Assembly (NCBI GenBank): GCA_027488375.1
Contig: JAIYBW010000002.1
Coordinates: 1 to 64,000 of the forward strand
From: Pseudomonadota bacterium
Lineage (GTDB): Bacteria; Bdellovibrionota; Bacteriovoracia; Bacteriovoracales; Bacteriovoracaceae
Reading direction: 5' to 3'
Length of the DNA: 64,000 nt
The notes under the pieces were generated by a model that worked only from the letters and a program-made list of their open reading frames with translations, was not told where the DNA came from and searched no databases. Both the position numbers and the translations under genes were made by a program. Below are positions 53,063 through 61,660 of this stretch, piece after piece. The first letter of the stretch is position 1. Each line of letters starts with the position of its first letter.

Positions 53063-54022
53063 TTAAGGGAAGGATTTATGAAGTGAGGCCAGATATGATT
53101 TTTTAAGTTCATGCCAAAGAGAGTGATCTTTTTTCTTTGAGAGGATTTCCCAAGAAGAAAATCTTCTTATTTCTCTGTTGAGCTCATCCGTACTCCAAAG
53201 CTTTGCAGTCCCCTGCAAATCTTTATCATATTGAGTGAGTCTTGGCTTTTTACCAAGGTAGCTTGTGTCTGCCATTTTAATTAAATGGGACTGCATAAAA
53301 TTAAAAAATTGTCTCATCTTTTCAAAATCGCCCTCAAGTTGAGTGAGACGATCAAAAAACACATCAAATTTTTTACGCGCAAAACTAGAAGCCATTGAAA
53401 ATTGATCAAGGCGATCTAAAGTGAATAAACTTTTAACTTCATCAATTTTAACTTCTCGAGATTCAGGATAATTTAACTTGAGAACAGTACAGGTATTATA
53501 AAAACTTGAAAGATCATTTTCGATTGAATCCAAAATCCAATTTTTAGATTCAAAAGACAGAGGAAGTCGAAGATAACTTGCAACAAAATCTAATAATTTA
53601 TTAATCTCCCAAAAACGAGGAGCTTCAATGACAAGAGTAGGAATTCGATTTTCCTTAATAAGTTTTTTCCACGTCTGGTTTTCTGTTTCGAAAGCAAGCA
53701 CGATGAAGCGATCAGAAAGTTCTAAACTTTGGATAGCTTCAAAGACATCTGATTTCATATCCTGGGCCTGATGAATAACGAAGGAATCCCCCCCGCCAAA
53801 TAGACTGAGTGTTTGAAACTCTTCCTCAATCCAGGCGACTGAAATTTCGGAGGCTTGTTTATGGAGGATATTGATCTCAGGTGAAGAAAAAAATAAGTAA
53901 TCCTTCATCATCTTGAGACAAATAGGATCAAAACAATTAATGGCCAGAACCCCTCTGAAACTCTTGAGGTAATCTTTTTGAAAACTAGAAAAGAAATCCC
54001 AAATCTGCCACTTAGAATGCAT
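53063..54022 (-). CDS. holA: DNA polymerase III delta subunit-like protein
   Basis: 319 residues of an AAA+-like clamp-loader subunit that has lost ATP motifs, as usual for delta. Evidence is the pattern (SLFGGGDSFVIHQAQ, FIVLAFETENQTWKKLIKE, a C-terminal helical bundle with LIKMADTSYLGKK) and the gene order lptE-holA, which is conserved in many proteobacteria. Overlaps the lptE end by 11 bp. Confidence 0.75.
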   Translation of the reverse strand: MHSKWQIWDFFSSFQKDYLKSFRGVLAINCFDPICLKMMKDYLFFSSPEINILHKQASEISVAWIEEEFQTLSLFGGGDSFVIHQAQDMKSDVFEAIQSLELSDRFIVLAFETENQTWKKLIKENRIPTLVIEAPRFWEINKLLDFVASYLRLPLSFESKNWILDSIENDLSSFYNTCTVLKLNYPESREVKIDEVKSLFTLDRLDQFSMASSFARKKFDVFFDRLTQLEGDFEKMRQFFNFMQSHLIKMADTSYLGKKPRLTQYDKDLQGTAKLWSTDELNREIRRFSSWEILSKKKDHSLWHELKKSYLASLHKSFP

Positions 54023-54683
54023 AGAGGATGAGATCTCTAATAGAAATGGCAGCTTGTTCAGATAGATTACGGATCACTTTTCGTTGAATTCCTGCGTTTT
54101 GTGTTGCCGTGACACTTACAGCATCTGAGGTTGAAGAATTATCAAAAACTTCTCGTGCATATTGACCGCGTAAGGGAATGAGTTCATTAAAAATTATGCG
54201 AGATGATGCTTTGATTTGATCACCTATGCCTGACTGGAGTAACATCAATTCCTGGTCAGATGGTTTCTTTATTAAAATTACGTGTAGATAAAGAGATATA
54301 TCAGTAGTCCCGGGAATATAAAACTTCTCACGAGTCGAACCAATCGCATTTGCCGCTCGATTTTGAGCAAACCTCAGATTGTTAGGTTGAGTCGTCAGAC
54401 TTATTTTCTCCGGAGATTTTATAATTCCAATAAGGACAGCATCAGCCTCGGGTCTGTATCCATTCTTTAATTTAAGGCCTTTATAGGCAGACAAAAGTCG
54501 GTATGTTTCTTTGGTAAAATGGCTAGAGGCATCGGTTTGATTTGAATAATTGAAAAACATTGGTAATGAAACAGACTTTATTCCGTACTGAGCAAGCGGA
54601 TTATCTTGCTGAGACATCCGATATCCTGAGCAGGAGGAAAGTAATATTAAAATGAAATACCAAACCATAATTTTGTATACCAT
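54012..54683 (-). CDS. lptE: LPS-assembly lipoprotein LptE
   Basis: 223 residues. Lipoprotein signal with the Cys in LLSSCSGYRM; GYRM after Cys and GIKSVSLPMFFNYS match the LptE start (CGYHL...SVYVPLFKN). It plugs the LptD outer-membrane barrel for LPS delivery. The start is most likely the ATG at 54683, though an ATG five codons later also gives a signal. Gene order lptE-holA supports the call. Confidence 0.8.
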   Translation of the reverse strand: MVYKIMVWYFILILLSSCSGYRMSQQDNPLAQYGIKSVSLPMFFNYSNQTDASSHFTKETYRLLSAYKGLKLKNGYRPEADAVLIGIIKSPEKISLTTQPNNLRFAQNRAANAIGSTREKFYIPGTTDISLYLHVILIKKPSDQELMLLQSGIGDQIKASSRIIFNELIPLRGQYAREVFDNSSTSDAVSVTATQNAGIQRKVIRNLSEQAAISIRDLILYAF

Positions 54684-54718
54684 GGACAAGTTGAAGGAGC
54701 TAGGTTACAGCTTAATTT

Positions 54719-55234
54719 ATGTTTAAAAAAATTGTTTTCAAAGGACTAAATTACAGTGACTTAGATCATGTTGGCGAACATGACATAAAGCGAGATGAAT
54801 TAAAATCTTTTTACATGACTTTTGATTTCTTAGAACTGATTAAGAGATGGCCTGAAATTGTTGGAGATAAACTGGCAAAGGTGACTTCTCCCTTAAAGAT
54901 AAAAGGTGACTGCCTTTTTATTTTAACGATTCATTCCTCTTATTCCCAAGAATTATCATTTTTAAGTGAAACTATTAAAAAACAAATTTTTAAATCCTTT
55001 CCTGAGTTAAGAACGATCATTCAGAAGCTTGCTTTTCAAACCCAAGAGTCTTTTTTTAAAAATCTTCCTTCTGAAGCAAATAAAATTGAGGAACAAACTG
55101 GCCAGGCACTTCACCCACAAAATCCCAAATATCGGATTTTAAAATTAGAAGCAGAAAAACTCTTTGGAGATATTGAAGATAAGGAATTTAGAGAAAAATT
55201 AATTTCAATATTTATTCAATCGAAACACCTCTAG
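54719..55234 (+). CDS. DciA-like (DUF721) protein
   Basis: 171 residues. The domain core KRWPEIVGDKLAKVTSPLKI followed by LFILTIHSSYSQELSFL matches DUF721/DciA (W..IVG..LA..T.P..I ... L.I...), the widespread loader/regulator of the replicative helicase DnaB. N- and C-terminal extensions flank the core. No ribosome binding site at the expected distance; GAAGGAG is 19 nt upstream. The end overlaps the convergent methyltransferase gene by 30 bp. Confidence 0.75.
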   Translation: MFKKIVFKGLNYSDLDHVGEHDIKRDELKSFYMTFDFLELIKRWPEIVGDKLAKVTSPLKIKGDCLFILTIHSSYSQELSFLSETIKKQIFKSFPELRTIIQKLAFQTQESFFKNLPSEANKIEEQTGQALHPQNPKYRILKLEAEKLFGDIEDKEFREKLISIFIQSKHL

Positions 55235-55792
55235 CATAACGATATCCCCAACCACTTCAGAAACATATTTCAAGTTTACTTTTTTGAATTCGTTAAGGAT
55301 ATGTGCCCAAATGATCGGATTGTTTTTAATGACAAAATAAGCTCTACCTCTCAAAGTGAGATATCTTTCCACGAGATAAAATAAATCATACCATGAATCA
55401 TTTATAAAAGCTCTGGCGATCATACGCTGGAGATTGCTTGATTGCTGACCATGTCCAGGTAAATAATAAGGTGGATTGCAAACAATAAGATCATATTCTT
55501 CATCTAGAAGAACATCCTTAAAAGACTTCCACTTGACTTCAATAAGGTGAGAAGGTGTTAGGTGATTTTTTATATTTTGCAGTAAAAAATCTTCGTACTC
55601 TTTCTGGATCTCTACAAACGTAATTCTCTCAACATAAGATTTTTGTGCAAGCTCAATACCTAGAATCCCACATCCTGCTCCAAGATCTAATACCTTGGAA
55701 TATGAATGGCCTCTTTGAATGATCCACTCCACAAGAGCAAGTGAATCCGAATTAAAGCGATAAAAATCAGGTTGAGAATATTCTCTATTCAC
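55205..55792 (-). CDS. tRNA1(Val) A37 N6-methyltransferase-like (TrmN6)
   Basis: 195 residues, SAM-dependent methyltransferase: VLDLGAGCGILGIELAQ at about 34-50, the acidic end of strand 2 (FVEIQKE), and the catalytic NPPY for N-methylation (VCNPPYYLPGHG). Size and the RFNSDSLALVEWI start fit TrmN6/YfiC. It begins 8 bp inside the end of the upstream split gene, so it is the last gene of the alr-mla transcript. Confidence 0.8.
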   Translation of the reverse strand: MNREYSQPDFYRFNSDSLALVEWIIQRGHSYSKVLDLGAGCGILGIELAQKSYVERITFVEIQKEYEDFLLQNIKNHLTPSHLIEVKWKSFKDVLLDEEYDLIVCNPPYYLPGHGQQSSNLQRMIARAFINDSWYDLFYLVERYLTLRGRAYFVIKNNPIIWAHILNEFKKVNLKYVSEVVGDIVMLEVFRLNKY

Positions 55793-56765
55793 TTTTTTTA
55801 AACTTTAAAATTGCATCAACAATAGTCTTGTCAATATCACCTAATTGAATGAGACGAAAAAGAATTAACATAAAGTCAGATTCATTATTGAGTTGTGAGC
55901 GCAATTCAGTTCTATTTTTATCTAGTCCCACACCACTATTCTTAATATAAAAATCAGCAGTTTTCTCATCCGAAATTAAAAGATTAAACCAAATAAAATC
56001 ACCATGACTCATTTTTTTTAAGTCCTGAACATATTCTAGGTTGAAAGGGATATCGAGATCAGAAAATGGAACGAGCCAGTAAGCAAAAAAATTAAAATCA
56101 TATTTTTTCTTTTTAATCAGGTTTTGAAAAGTATCTTGCCTTTCATTTTTTAATTTAAGATATGATAAAAAATCTGGAGCTATCTGCTCGGAATATTTAA
56201 GAAAAATTCGATTATTAATCCCATCGACTTCATTTGATTCTATAAGCGAGAGGAGACTTGGAGAATTTGAATATGATTTTAAATACTCAATAAATAGCCC
56301 AAATGTAAGTCGGTCCGCCGGGTGTTTTCTTAGTTTTTCAAAAATTCTCTCTAAATATAAGGCTCCCTGTTTATGAAATATTGAATTTTTCTCGTTTTTA
56401 AATTTAAAAAATTCTCGCGGAGTTTCAGAGATTATCGATTTAATAATTTTATCTGATTGAGTGATGTTACCAATCAAAAGATACAGATATGAACTAACTA
56501 GTTTTTCAATACTTGTATTTTGAGGAATTTCAGAAATAAGTTTTATGACTTCTTTTTTTACATTTAAATCGGTAATCAGATTAAATGGAGAATTAAGCAC
56601 CTGATCAAGTAGCTCTATCGCAGAAGCATCCTGGTTAGAAATCTTTTGTGATTGAGATATTTCTTCAAGCCACTTTTTTAAAACATGATCTTTCTTCAGG
56701 GAGATTACGCAATTTCTTATTTTGAGTAGAAATTTTTCATTATATTGCTCCTGAGAATATAACAA
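55785..56765 (-). CDS. C-terminal part of split GYF_2 membrane protein gene
   Basis: 326 codons counted from a TTG at 56765, but there is no ribosome binding site there and the frame stays open upstream (48 more codons of protein-like sequence, KILNSVIEIEDVLFKPQVDL...) right up to an 11-A run at 56906-56916. The product is almost all helical with many Lys and Leu, like a solenoid or TPR-type domain, family unknown. It is in the same phase as the N-terminal part at 57120-57563. Best read as the third segment of one gene joined by slippage, or broken. Confidence 0.65.
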   Translation of the reverse strand: MLYSQEQYNEKFLLKIRNCVISLKKDHVLKKWLEEISQSQKISNQDASAIELLDQVLNSPFNLITDLNVKKEVIKLISEIPQNTSIEKLVSSYLYLLIGNITQSDKIIKSIISETPREFFKFKNEKNSIFHKQGALYLERIFEKLRKHPADRLTFGLFIEYLKSYSNSPSLLSLIESNEVDGINNRIFLKYSEQIAPDFLSYLKLKNERQDTFQNLIKKKKYDFNFFAYWLVPFSDLDIPFNLEYVQDLKKMSHGDFIWFNLLISDEKTADFYIKNSGVGLDKNRTELRSQLNNESDFMLILFRLIQLGDIDKTIVDAILKFKKSE

Positions 56766-56899
56766 AATTGCAATCTGACCAACAGTCGTCTCTAATTTTT
56801 CGCATCCAAAGTTATCTACATCAAATTGACTAATAACCTTAAACCCTTCAAGGTCAACCTGAGGTTTAAAGAGAACGTCCTCAATTTCTATTACAGAAT

Positions 56900-57157
56900 T
56901 TAAGATTTTTTTTTTTGCTCTTGGTTTCCCTGAGCATGAGCTGAAGAAATGAAAAAACTTGATGAAGAATGAACGCTTGTCTGACTATTTAAAATTGTTC
57001 CAAGGATTGATTTCCTAAAATAGAGTACCAAAAACAGGATGATGAAAATTATAAGGCCGCTATACTTTAGATAATTCTGGGAAAAAGGCTCGATACTTTT
57101 ATTTTTTGTTTTCAATTCTCTATTTTTTTTTTTGAATCTCTTGAGAGACCTTTTCAC
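56900..57157 (-). CDS. Middle (transmembrane) part of split GYF_2 gene
   Basis: This frame holds about 70 codons between two 11-A runs: a basic stretch, one strong transmembrane helix (YSGLIIFIILFLVLYF) and a Ser-rich linker ending SAHAQGNQEQKKK. The apparent start at 57157 is a GTG inside the upstream segment without ribosome binding site, so independent translation is unlikely. It is joined in sequence logic to the N-terminal part before it and the C-terminal part after it; reaching it needs loss of one A in the first run. Confidence 0.6.
   Translation of the reverse strand: MKRSLKRFKKKNRELKTKNKSIEPFSQNYLKYSGLIIFIILFLVLYFRKSILGTILNSQTSVHSSSSFFISSAHAQGNQEQKKKS
56906..56916 (-). repeat. A11 homopolymer at second frame break
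   Basis: Eleven T on the plus strand (A11 in the mRNA) exactly where the middle segment must shift by -1 (one extra A) to enter the C-terminal frame. Without shift, translation stops at TAA 3 nt after the run (KKKS*). Confidence 0.85.
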
Positions 57158-57563
57158 TATTTGAATTTATGTGTTGATCTATTTTATTTTTTGGTGGGTG
57201 ATTTTCAATTTGACCTCCCCCCTTTTTCAGATGGATCTCATCTTCTCTGAGCTGATTTATATTTAAATTACCAACTAAAGTGATATCGTCACTTAGAACA
57301 ACTTCATCTTGATCTGGACTCATTTCTTTTGCAGTCAGAACATCCTTGGCTTCACTTATAGGATTAAACGATTGAGAATGTGTCCCCATAAGATACTTAT
57401 TTACGAGATCTAACTCTCGTATAAAAAACCAATATCCATTTCCACTGCATATCTCGTCATCGGCCTTGATTGAGCCATTTTGATACAACTCTTGAACCTT
57501 TTCTTTTGAAACGGGCCCAAGTATATGATTTGATTTTGTCCTTATTAACCAGTTTTTTCCCAT
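57120..57563 (-). CDS. N-terminal GYF_2-domain part of split gene
   Basis: 147 codons starting at the ATG at 57563, with AAGGT upstream, 3 nt after the mlaD stop. Residues 3-50 form a GYF_2-type domain (WLIRTKSNHILGPVSKEKVQ...GYWFFIREL), followed by an acidic, low-complexity linker. The frame closes with KKK and TAG immediately after an 11-A run at 57123-57133; reading on with one A fewer enters the transmembrane segment. If the stop is used, the product is a soluble GYF protein. Confidence 0.75.
   Translation of the reverse strand: MGKNWLIRTKSNHILGPVSKEKVQELYQNGSIKADDEICSGNGYWFFIRELDLVNKYLMGTHSQSFNPISEAKDVLTAKEMSPDQDEVVLSDDITLVGNLNINQLREDEIHLKKGGGQIENHPPKNKIDQHINSNSEKVSQEIQKKK
57123..57133 (-). 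repeat. A11 homopolymer at first frame break
   Basis: Eleven T on the plus strand (A11 in the mRNA) where the GYF_2 frame must shift by +1 (one A fewer) to enter the transmembrane segment. Without shift, TAG follows directly. Confidence 0.85.
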
Positions 57564-57566
57564 ATA

Positions 57567-58949
57567 TTACCTTGCAAATATCCCAACAAGGGCTGCCAAG
57601 TCTTGGTCACTAAATCTAAGTCCTAGAGAAAAAGTGGCACTTTGAGCACCCGTTTTTGAGACTAAATCTTCTCCTGAGACTCTCGCGAATAACACGTTCC
57701 ATAACTTCACTTCTGTTACAAGGCGTAAATTTGGACCGGCATCTTTTTGATAATCAAATAATTCCATACCCGTTCTTATTCCCCAGTCTGGAAAGAAATA
57801 ATCTAGTCCAACACCACCTGTGGATTCAATAAGACCCGCCCTTAGACCAAAGCGCTGAATTCTTCTTCCGATTTGAAAGTTAAATTTAAAATCAGAGCGA
57901 TTAATTTTACGAGTATTTTTATAAACAGTTGCTCCATCGTCTACTCGTGTATAAGTATCGGTCTCTGTTTCATTTTGTGGCCCAAACTCATTGGTGACGA
58001 TACCAAGTCTAAAGAATCTTTCCGGTGCTGGATAGATATCCATATCAAAACGAGTATCCGTTCCAAGTCGCGTATTGGCCCCAGTCGAAAGTCCAATATC
58101 TGCTTCAATATTATTAATTCTGTTTACGAGTCTGTTTACACTAGAAAGTGTTTGAGAAACTTGGTCTACAACAGCATCGTCTCTTAAAAGTTTACCTACC
58201 GTTCCCTTACCATCTTTTAAATCAGCAATGATCACTTTTAGATCGCTTACTGCAGAATCAGCTTTATCGAGAATTGGACCAATTTTAGAAAGATCACTCA
58301 TAAGAGAATCTTTTTGTCCTCTATCAGTTTCAAAAGCAATCTGTTCTGAAATGGCCTTAACCTCATCAATAATTTCATTTATTTTATCTTCATTACCAGT
58401 GCTTAATCGTTTTAAACTGCCCGTAATATCGTGAATGTTGGCAATGATTTCCTTAACCATATTTTTTCCCTGCTCATCTCGCAGAGATTCTTTGATTGTT
58501 TTAGCAATTTCTTTAACTTCTTTCAAAACCTCGCCAGCGTCCTTACTTAATTCTTCAAATCCCTGGCCTGATTCAGCAGTTATAAATGAATCTGGAGGTA
58601 ATCTTTCACTAGACTGGTCACCTAGAATAATATCAAGGTACTTATCACCTAAAAATCCAACACTTTTAATTTTTAATTTTGAATTATTAGTTAATTTGAC
58701 TTCTTCAAGCATTTCAAATGTAACGAGTGCACCCTGTGCACCATTCAATTGAATTTTTTTGATTCTACCTGCATTGATACCGGCGACTTTAATAGAAGAT
58801 TTTTCAAATATGCCTGAAGCATCATCAAGAACAGTTTTGTAAGTGATGTATTCACCAAAACCAGATTTGTTCGATGTGATTTTTAATGACATCACAACGA
58901 TGCTGGCCATAGCGGCGAGAGTTAATAATCCTACTTTGAGCGGGTTCAA
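57567..58949 (-). CDS. mlaD: MlaD-like MCE protein with extra C-terminal domain
   Basis: 460 residues. One N-terminal membrane helix (about 5-23), an MCE domain (about 35-125, with IFEKSSIKVAGINAGRIKKI and VGFLGDKYLDI), a long coiled coil (about 135-300), and a C-terminal region of ~150 residues with alternating strands (FRLGIVTNEFGP, FKFNFQIGRRIQRFGLRAGL, SATFSLGLRF) that looks like an outer-membrane or barrel-associated domain. E. coli MlaD is only ~180 residues. The protein could bridge the periplasm for phospholipid transport. Start is TTG at 58949 behind GGAG. Confidence 0.85.
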   Translation of the reverse strand: MNPLKVGLLTLAAMASIVVMSLKITSNKSGFGEYITYKTVLDDASGIFEKSSIKVAGINAGRIKKIQLNGAQGALVTFEMLEEVKLTNNSKLKIKSVGFLGDKYLDIILGDQSSERLPPDSFITAESGQGFEELSKDAGEVLKEVKEIAKTIKESLRDEQGKNMVKEIIANIHDITGSLKRLSTGNEDKINEIIDEVKAISEQIAFETDRGQKDSLMSDLSKIGPILDKADSAVSDLKVIIADLKDGKGTVGKLLRDDAVVDQVSQTLSSVNRLVNRINNIEADIGLSTGANTRLGTDTRFDMDIYPAPERFFRLGIVTNEFGPQNETETDTYTRVDDGATVYKNTRKINRSDFKFNFQIGRRIQRFGLRAGLIESTGGVGLDYFFPDWGIRTGMELFDYQKDAGPNLRLVTEVKLWNVLFARVSGEDLVSKTGAQSATFSLGLRFSDQDLAALVGIFAR

Positions 58950-59016
58950 GAATTTTACTCCATCAAAATTCGTAACACTTACTATGAGTTATTGAATTTA
59001 TGATAAGCGATTTCGG

Positions 59017-59760
59017 CTATAACTCAAGGAATCTACGTATGACAGGATTTGCCGATTTTTTAAAACTCTCTACATCCAAATGCTCAACTACTATCCCTTT
59101 TTCCATAAAAACAATATAGTCTGAGTATTTTAGAGTGGCATGAATATCATGGGAAATAATGACTGAGGTAAAACCATGATGGACATTATTATAGTGCGTA
59201 TCTCTCATGAGATCATAAACCATGTGAGTCGTTATGGGATCTAGGCCCGATGTCGGCTCATCATATAACATAATATGAGGATCAAGCGAAAGGCCCCTGG
59301 CAAGTCCAACTCTTTTTCTCATCCCCCCAGATAATTCTGAGGGAAGCCTATAAGCTGCTTCCCGGCTTATCCCGACAGAATCAAGCAAGCTTAAAACTTT
59401 ATCCTTGATCTGGTCTTCAGACATTTTAGTAAATTCTCTTAACGGAAAAGCGACGTTTTCAAAAGAGGTTAAAAAATCAAACAGGGCGGCATACTGAAAA
59501 ACCATTCCAAAATTTCTTCTAAACTCTCTTAAGGCAAGTTCATCAAGTTTATTTATGGCAGTACCAAGAACAATAACATCCCCACTCGTAGGCATTGTAA
59601 GACCTAGAATGTGTTTCATAAGAGTCGTTTTTCCGGCCCCAGAAAATCCTAGGATCGTAGTTATTTTATTTTTATGAATTCCAAAATTAAGATTATTGAG
59701 AATGGTCGATTGACCAAACATTTTTGTAACGTCTTTAAACTCAATTGAATATTCGCTCAT
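59017..59760 (-). CDS. mlaF: ABC transporter ATPase MlaF
   Basis: 247 residues. Walker A GFSGAGKTT, Q-loop VFQYAALFD, signature LSGGMRKRVGLARGL, Walker B IMLYDEPTSGLDP and His switch SHD. The signature with GGM-(R/K)-KR is typical of Mla/Mkl-type ATPases that power retrograde phospholipid transport. Overlaps mlaE by 4 bp; a 67-bp gap precedes mlaD. Confidence 0.95.
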   Translation of the reverse strand: MSEYSIEFKDVTKMFGQSTILNNLNFGIHKNKITTILGFSGAGKTTLMKHILGLTMPTSGDVIVLGTAINKLDELALREFRRNFGMVFQYAALFDFLTSFENVAFPLREFTKMSEDQIKDKVLSLLDSVGISREAAYRLPSELSGGMRKRVGLARGLSLDPHIMLYDEPTSGLDPITTHMVYDLMRDTHYNNVHHGFTSVIISHDIHATLKYSDYIVFMEKGIVVEHLDVESFKKSANPVIRRFLEL

Positions 59761-60560
59761 AAAATCTTTGTTAAAAAACTAGTTAAAAAGAAATCTACAA
59801 CGAGCACCGTAATCATACCCCAGACCACGGCCATGTTTGTTCCTTTACCAACTCCCTCAGCGCCACCTGTAACCATAAAACCTTGATAAGTGCCAATAAT
59901 ACCTATCAAATAGCCAAAGACTGTTGCTTTAATGATTCCCTCGGCCACCATTCCTAGCTCCATAAAGTCACTGACTTTTGAAGTAAAGGTGACTTCATCA
60001 ATTTGGAGGACCTTAGTTCCAATGAGCCATGAACCACCATAACCGATCATTAAAAAAATGGCCGACAGAAGAGGAAGACTGATTGTTGCACCTAAAATCC
60101 TTGGGACAGCAAGGTATTGATAACTATTAATACCCATAACTTCTAAGGCATCAATCTGTTCAGTCACTTTCATACTGCCAATTTGAGCGGCCATAGCTGC
60201 TCCACATCTTCCAGCAACCACAAGGCCAGAAAGGACCGGAGCGAGCTCTTTGGCCAGAGCAATCGTGACGAGAGGGCCGATAAATGAGTCGGCGTTAATA
60301 ACTTTCATCCCCACATAAATTTGATAAGCAAAAACAGCACCAGTAAAAGATGAAGTGAGAAAAATAATAAAGACTGATTTGTTTCCGATAAAATAAATCT
60401 GCTCAAAGAGAAGTTTGAAGCGATAAGGAGGCCTAAAGGTCCAGAATAAAGTTTTAAAAGCAAAATTTGTAAAGTCACCTAAACCATTGAGAAGGTCTAA
60501 GACATAAACTCCAAGGCTTTCAACTTTTTTCTGTGCCAATTCTTTCATTTTATTGATCAT
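59757..60560 (-). CDS. mlaE: ABC transporter permease MlaE
   Basis: 267 residues, five or six hydrophobic helices. MlaE signatures: ALAKELAPVLSGLVVAGRCGAA, IGSMKVTEQIDALEVMG and YLAVPRILGATISLP. Inner-membrane core of the MlaFEDB complex; mlaB is not seen. Overlaps the alr end by 4 bp. Confidence 0.95.
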   Translation of the reverse strand: MINKMKELAQKKVESLGVYVLDLLNGLGDFTNFAFKTLFWTFRPPYRFKLLFEQIYFIGNKSVFIIFLTSSFTGAVFAYQIYVGMKVINADSFIGPLVTIALAKELAPVLSGLVVAGRCGAAMAAQIGSMKVTEQIDALEVMGINSYQYLAVPRILGATISLPLLSAIFLMIGYGGSWLIGTKVLQIDEVTFTSKVSDFMELGMVAEGIIKATVFGYLIGIIGTYQGFMVTGGAEGVGKGTNMAVVWGMITVLVVDFFLTSFLTKIL

Positions 60561-61660
60561 ACCTTATAAATTCTTGGAATTCGATGAGTAACTGCACACA
60601 TCAAGTGATAGGGAATTGTTTTCATTTGATTGGCGAGGTCAGCAATGACCCTATTATCATGATTCCAAATTTCGATTTGATCACCTGATTTTATCTTATC
60701 TTTATGGCTTAAATTAAAGAAGATGAAACTCATATCCATATTTACCCGAGCAAAAATTTTCCCCTTTACTCCATTCACGATTATTTCAGCCCCACTTAGA
60801 GTTGTAACACTAAGGTCAGCGTACCCAATAGGTATGATGGCCACATAACCATCTTCTGGGGCCACATTTATCCCATAACCAACAGGTGTTCCTTTTTTAA
60901 CAATAAAAGTCTTTAAAACTTTTGTTACAAATCTAGAAACCTGATGACCATTCCAAATAATAGGATCAACGCTAGGAGGTCCATACAGCATGAGTCCAGG
61001 TCTCACATAAGTTTCATTCATCCCAAATCCTTGCTCAATTGCACCCGAATTCGAAACTGATGTTTCACAAACCTCAACTCCATGATCTGTTAATATTTTT
61101 TTTGCTTTTACAAACTCATCCATCTGACGATGGGTCTTATCCCCATTTTTCAATGGATAATAAGAGCAGGCAAAATGAGTCATAAGATGCTGAACCCCTC
61201 TCTCTTTAAGACGAGGAGCAAGGTGCTCTAGTTCATCAAGACTAACACCAAGACGATTCATGCCAGTATTTACTTTAATAACGATTGGAATATGCTTCAA
61301 ATTTTTATTTTGTAGAACATATTCAATATCGGCCAATTGATGCAAAACTGGAGTAATAGGTAAATTTTGATAATAATGTTCCCACTCTTCAGATGTGATC
61401 TCTGTATCTGAAAAGATCATCATTTCAGACTTAAGATCTGGGCATTCACGATAAAGATGAACTGCCTCTCCCAAGGAGGCACAACCTAGCTTTCTCACAC
61501 CTAATTCAGATGAAAGGAAACGGGATACTGGCACGAGACCATTCCCATAAGCGTCAGCCTTCACCATCGGTATAATGGAGGCTTTTCCCTTTGATTGAAT
61601 TTTTTTGAAATTACTTTCAACGAGACTTAAGTTGACTTCTAAGTATGATGAGTGTCGCAT
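60557..61660 (-). CDS. alr: Alanine racemase
   Basis: 367 residues, PLP enzyme supplying D-alanine for peptidoglycan. PLP Lys is in PMVKADAYGNG near residue 34, and the second catalytic Tyr in GYGINVAPEDGYVAIIPIGYADL. Starts directly after the stop of the upstream receiver-like gene, and couples to mlaE by a 4-bp overlap, so cell-wall and lipid-transport genes share a transcript. Confidence 0.95.
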   Translation of the reverse strand: MRHSSYLEVNLSLVESNFKKIQSKGKASIIPMVKADAYGNGLVPVSRFLSSELGVRKLGCASLGEAVHLYRECPDLKSEMMIFSDTEITSEEWEHYYQNLPITPVLHQLADIEYVLQNKNLKHIPIVIKVNTGMNRLGVSLDELEHLAPRLKERGVQHLMTHFACSYYPLKNGDKTHRQMDEFVKAKKILTDHGVEVCETSVSNSGAIEQGFGMNETYVRPGLMLYGPPSVDPIIWNGHQVSRFVTKVLKTFIVKKGTPVGYGINVAPEDGYVAIIPIGYADLSVTTLSGAEIIVNGVKGKIFARVNMDMSFIFFNLSHKDKIKSGDQIEIWNHDNRVIADLANQMKTIPYHLMCAVTHRIPRIYKV

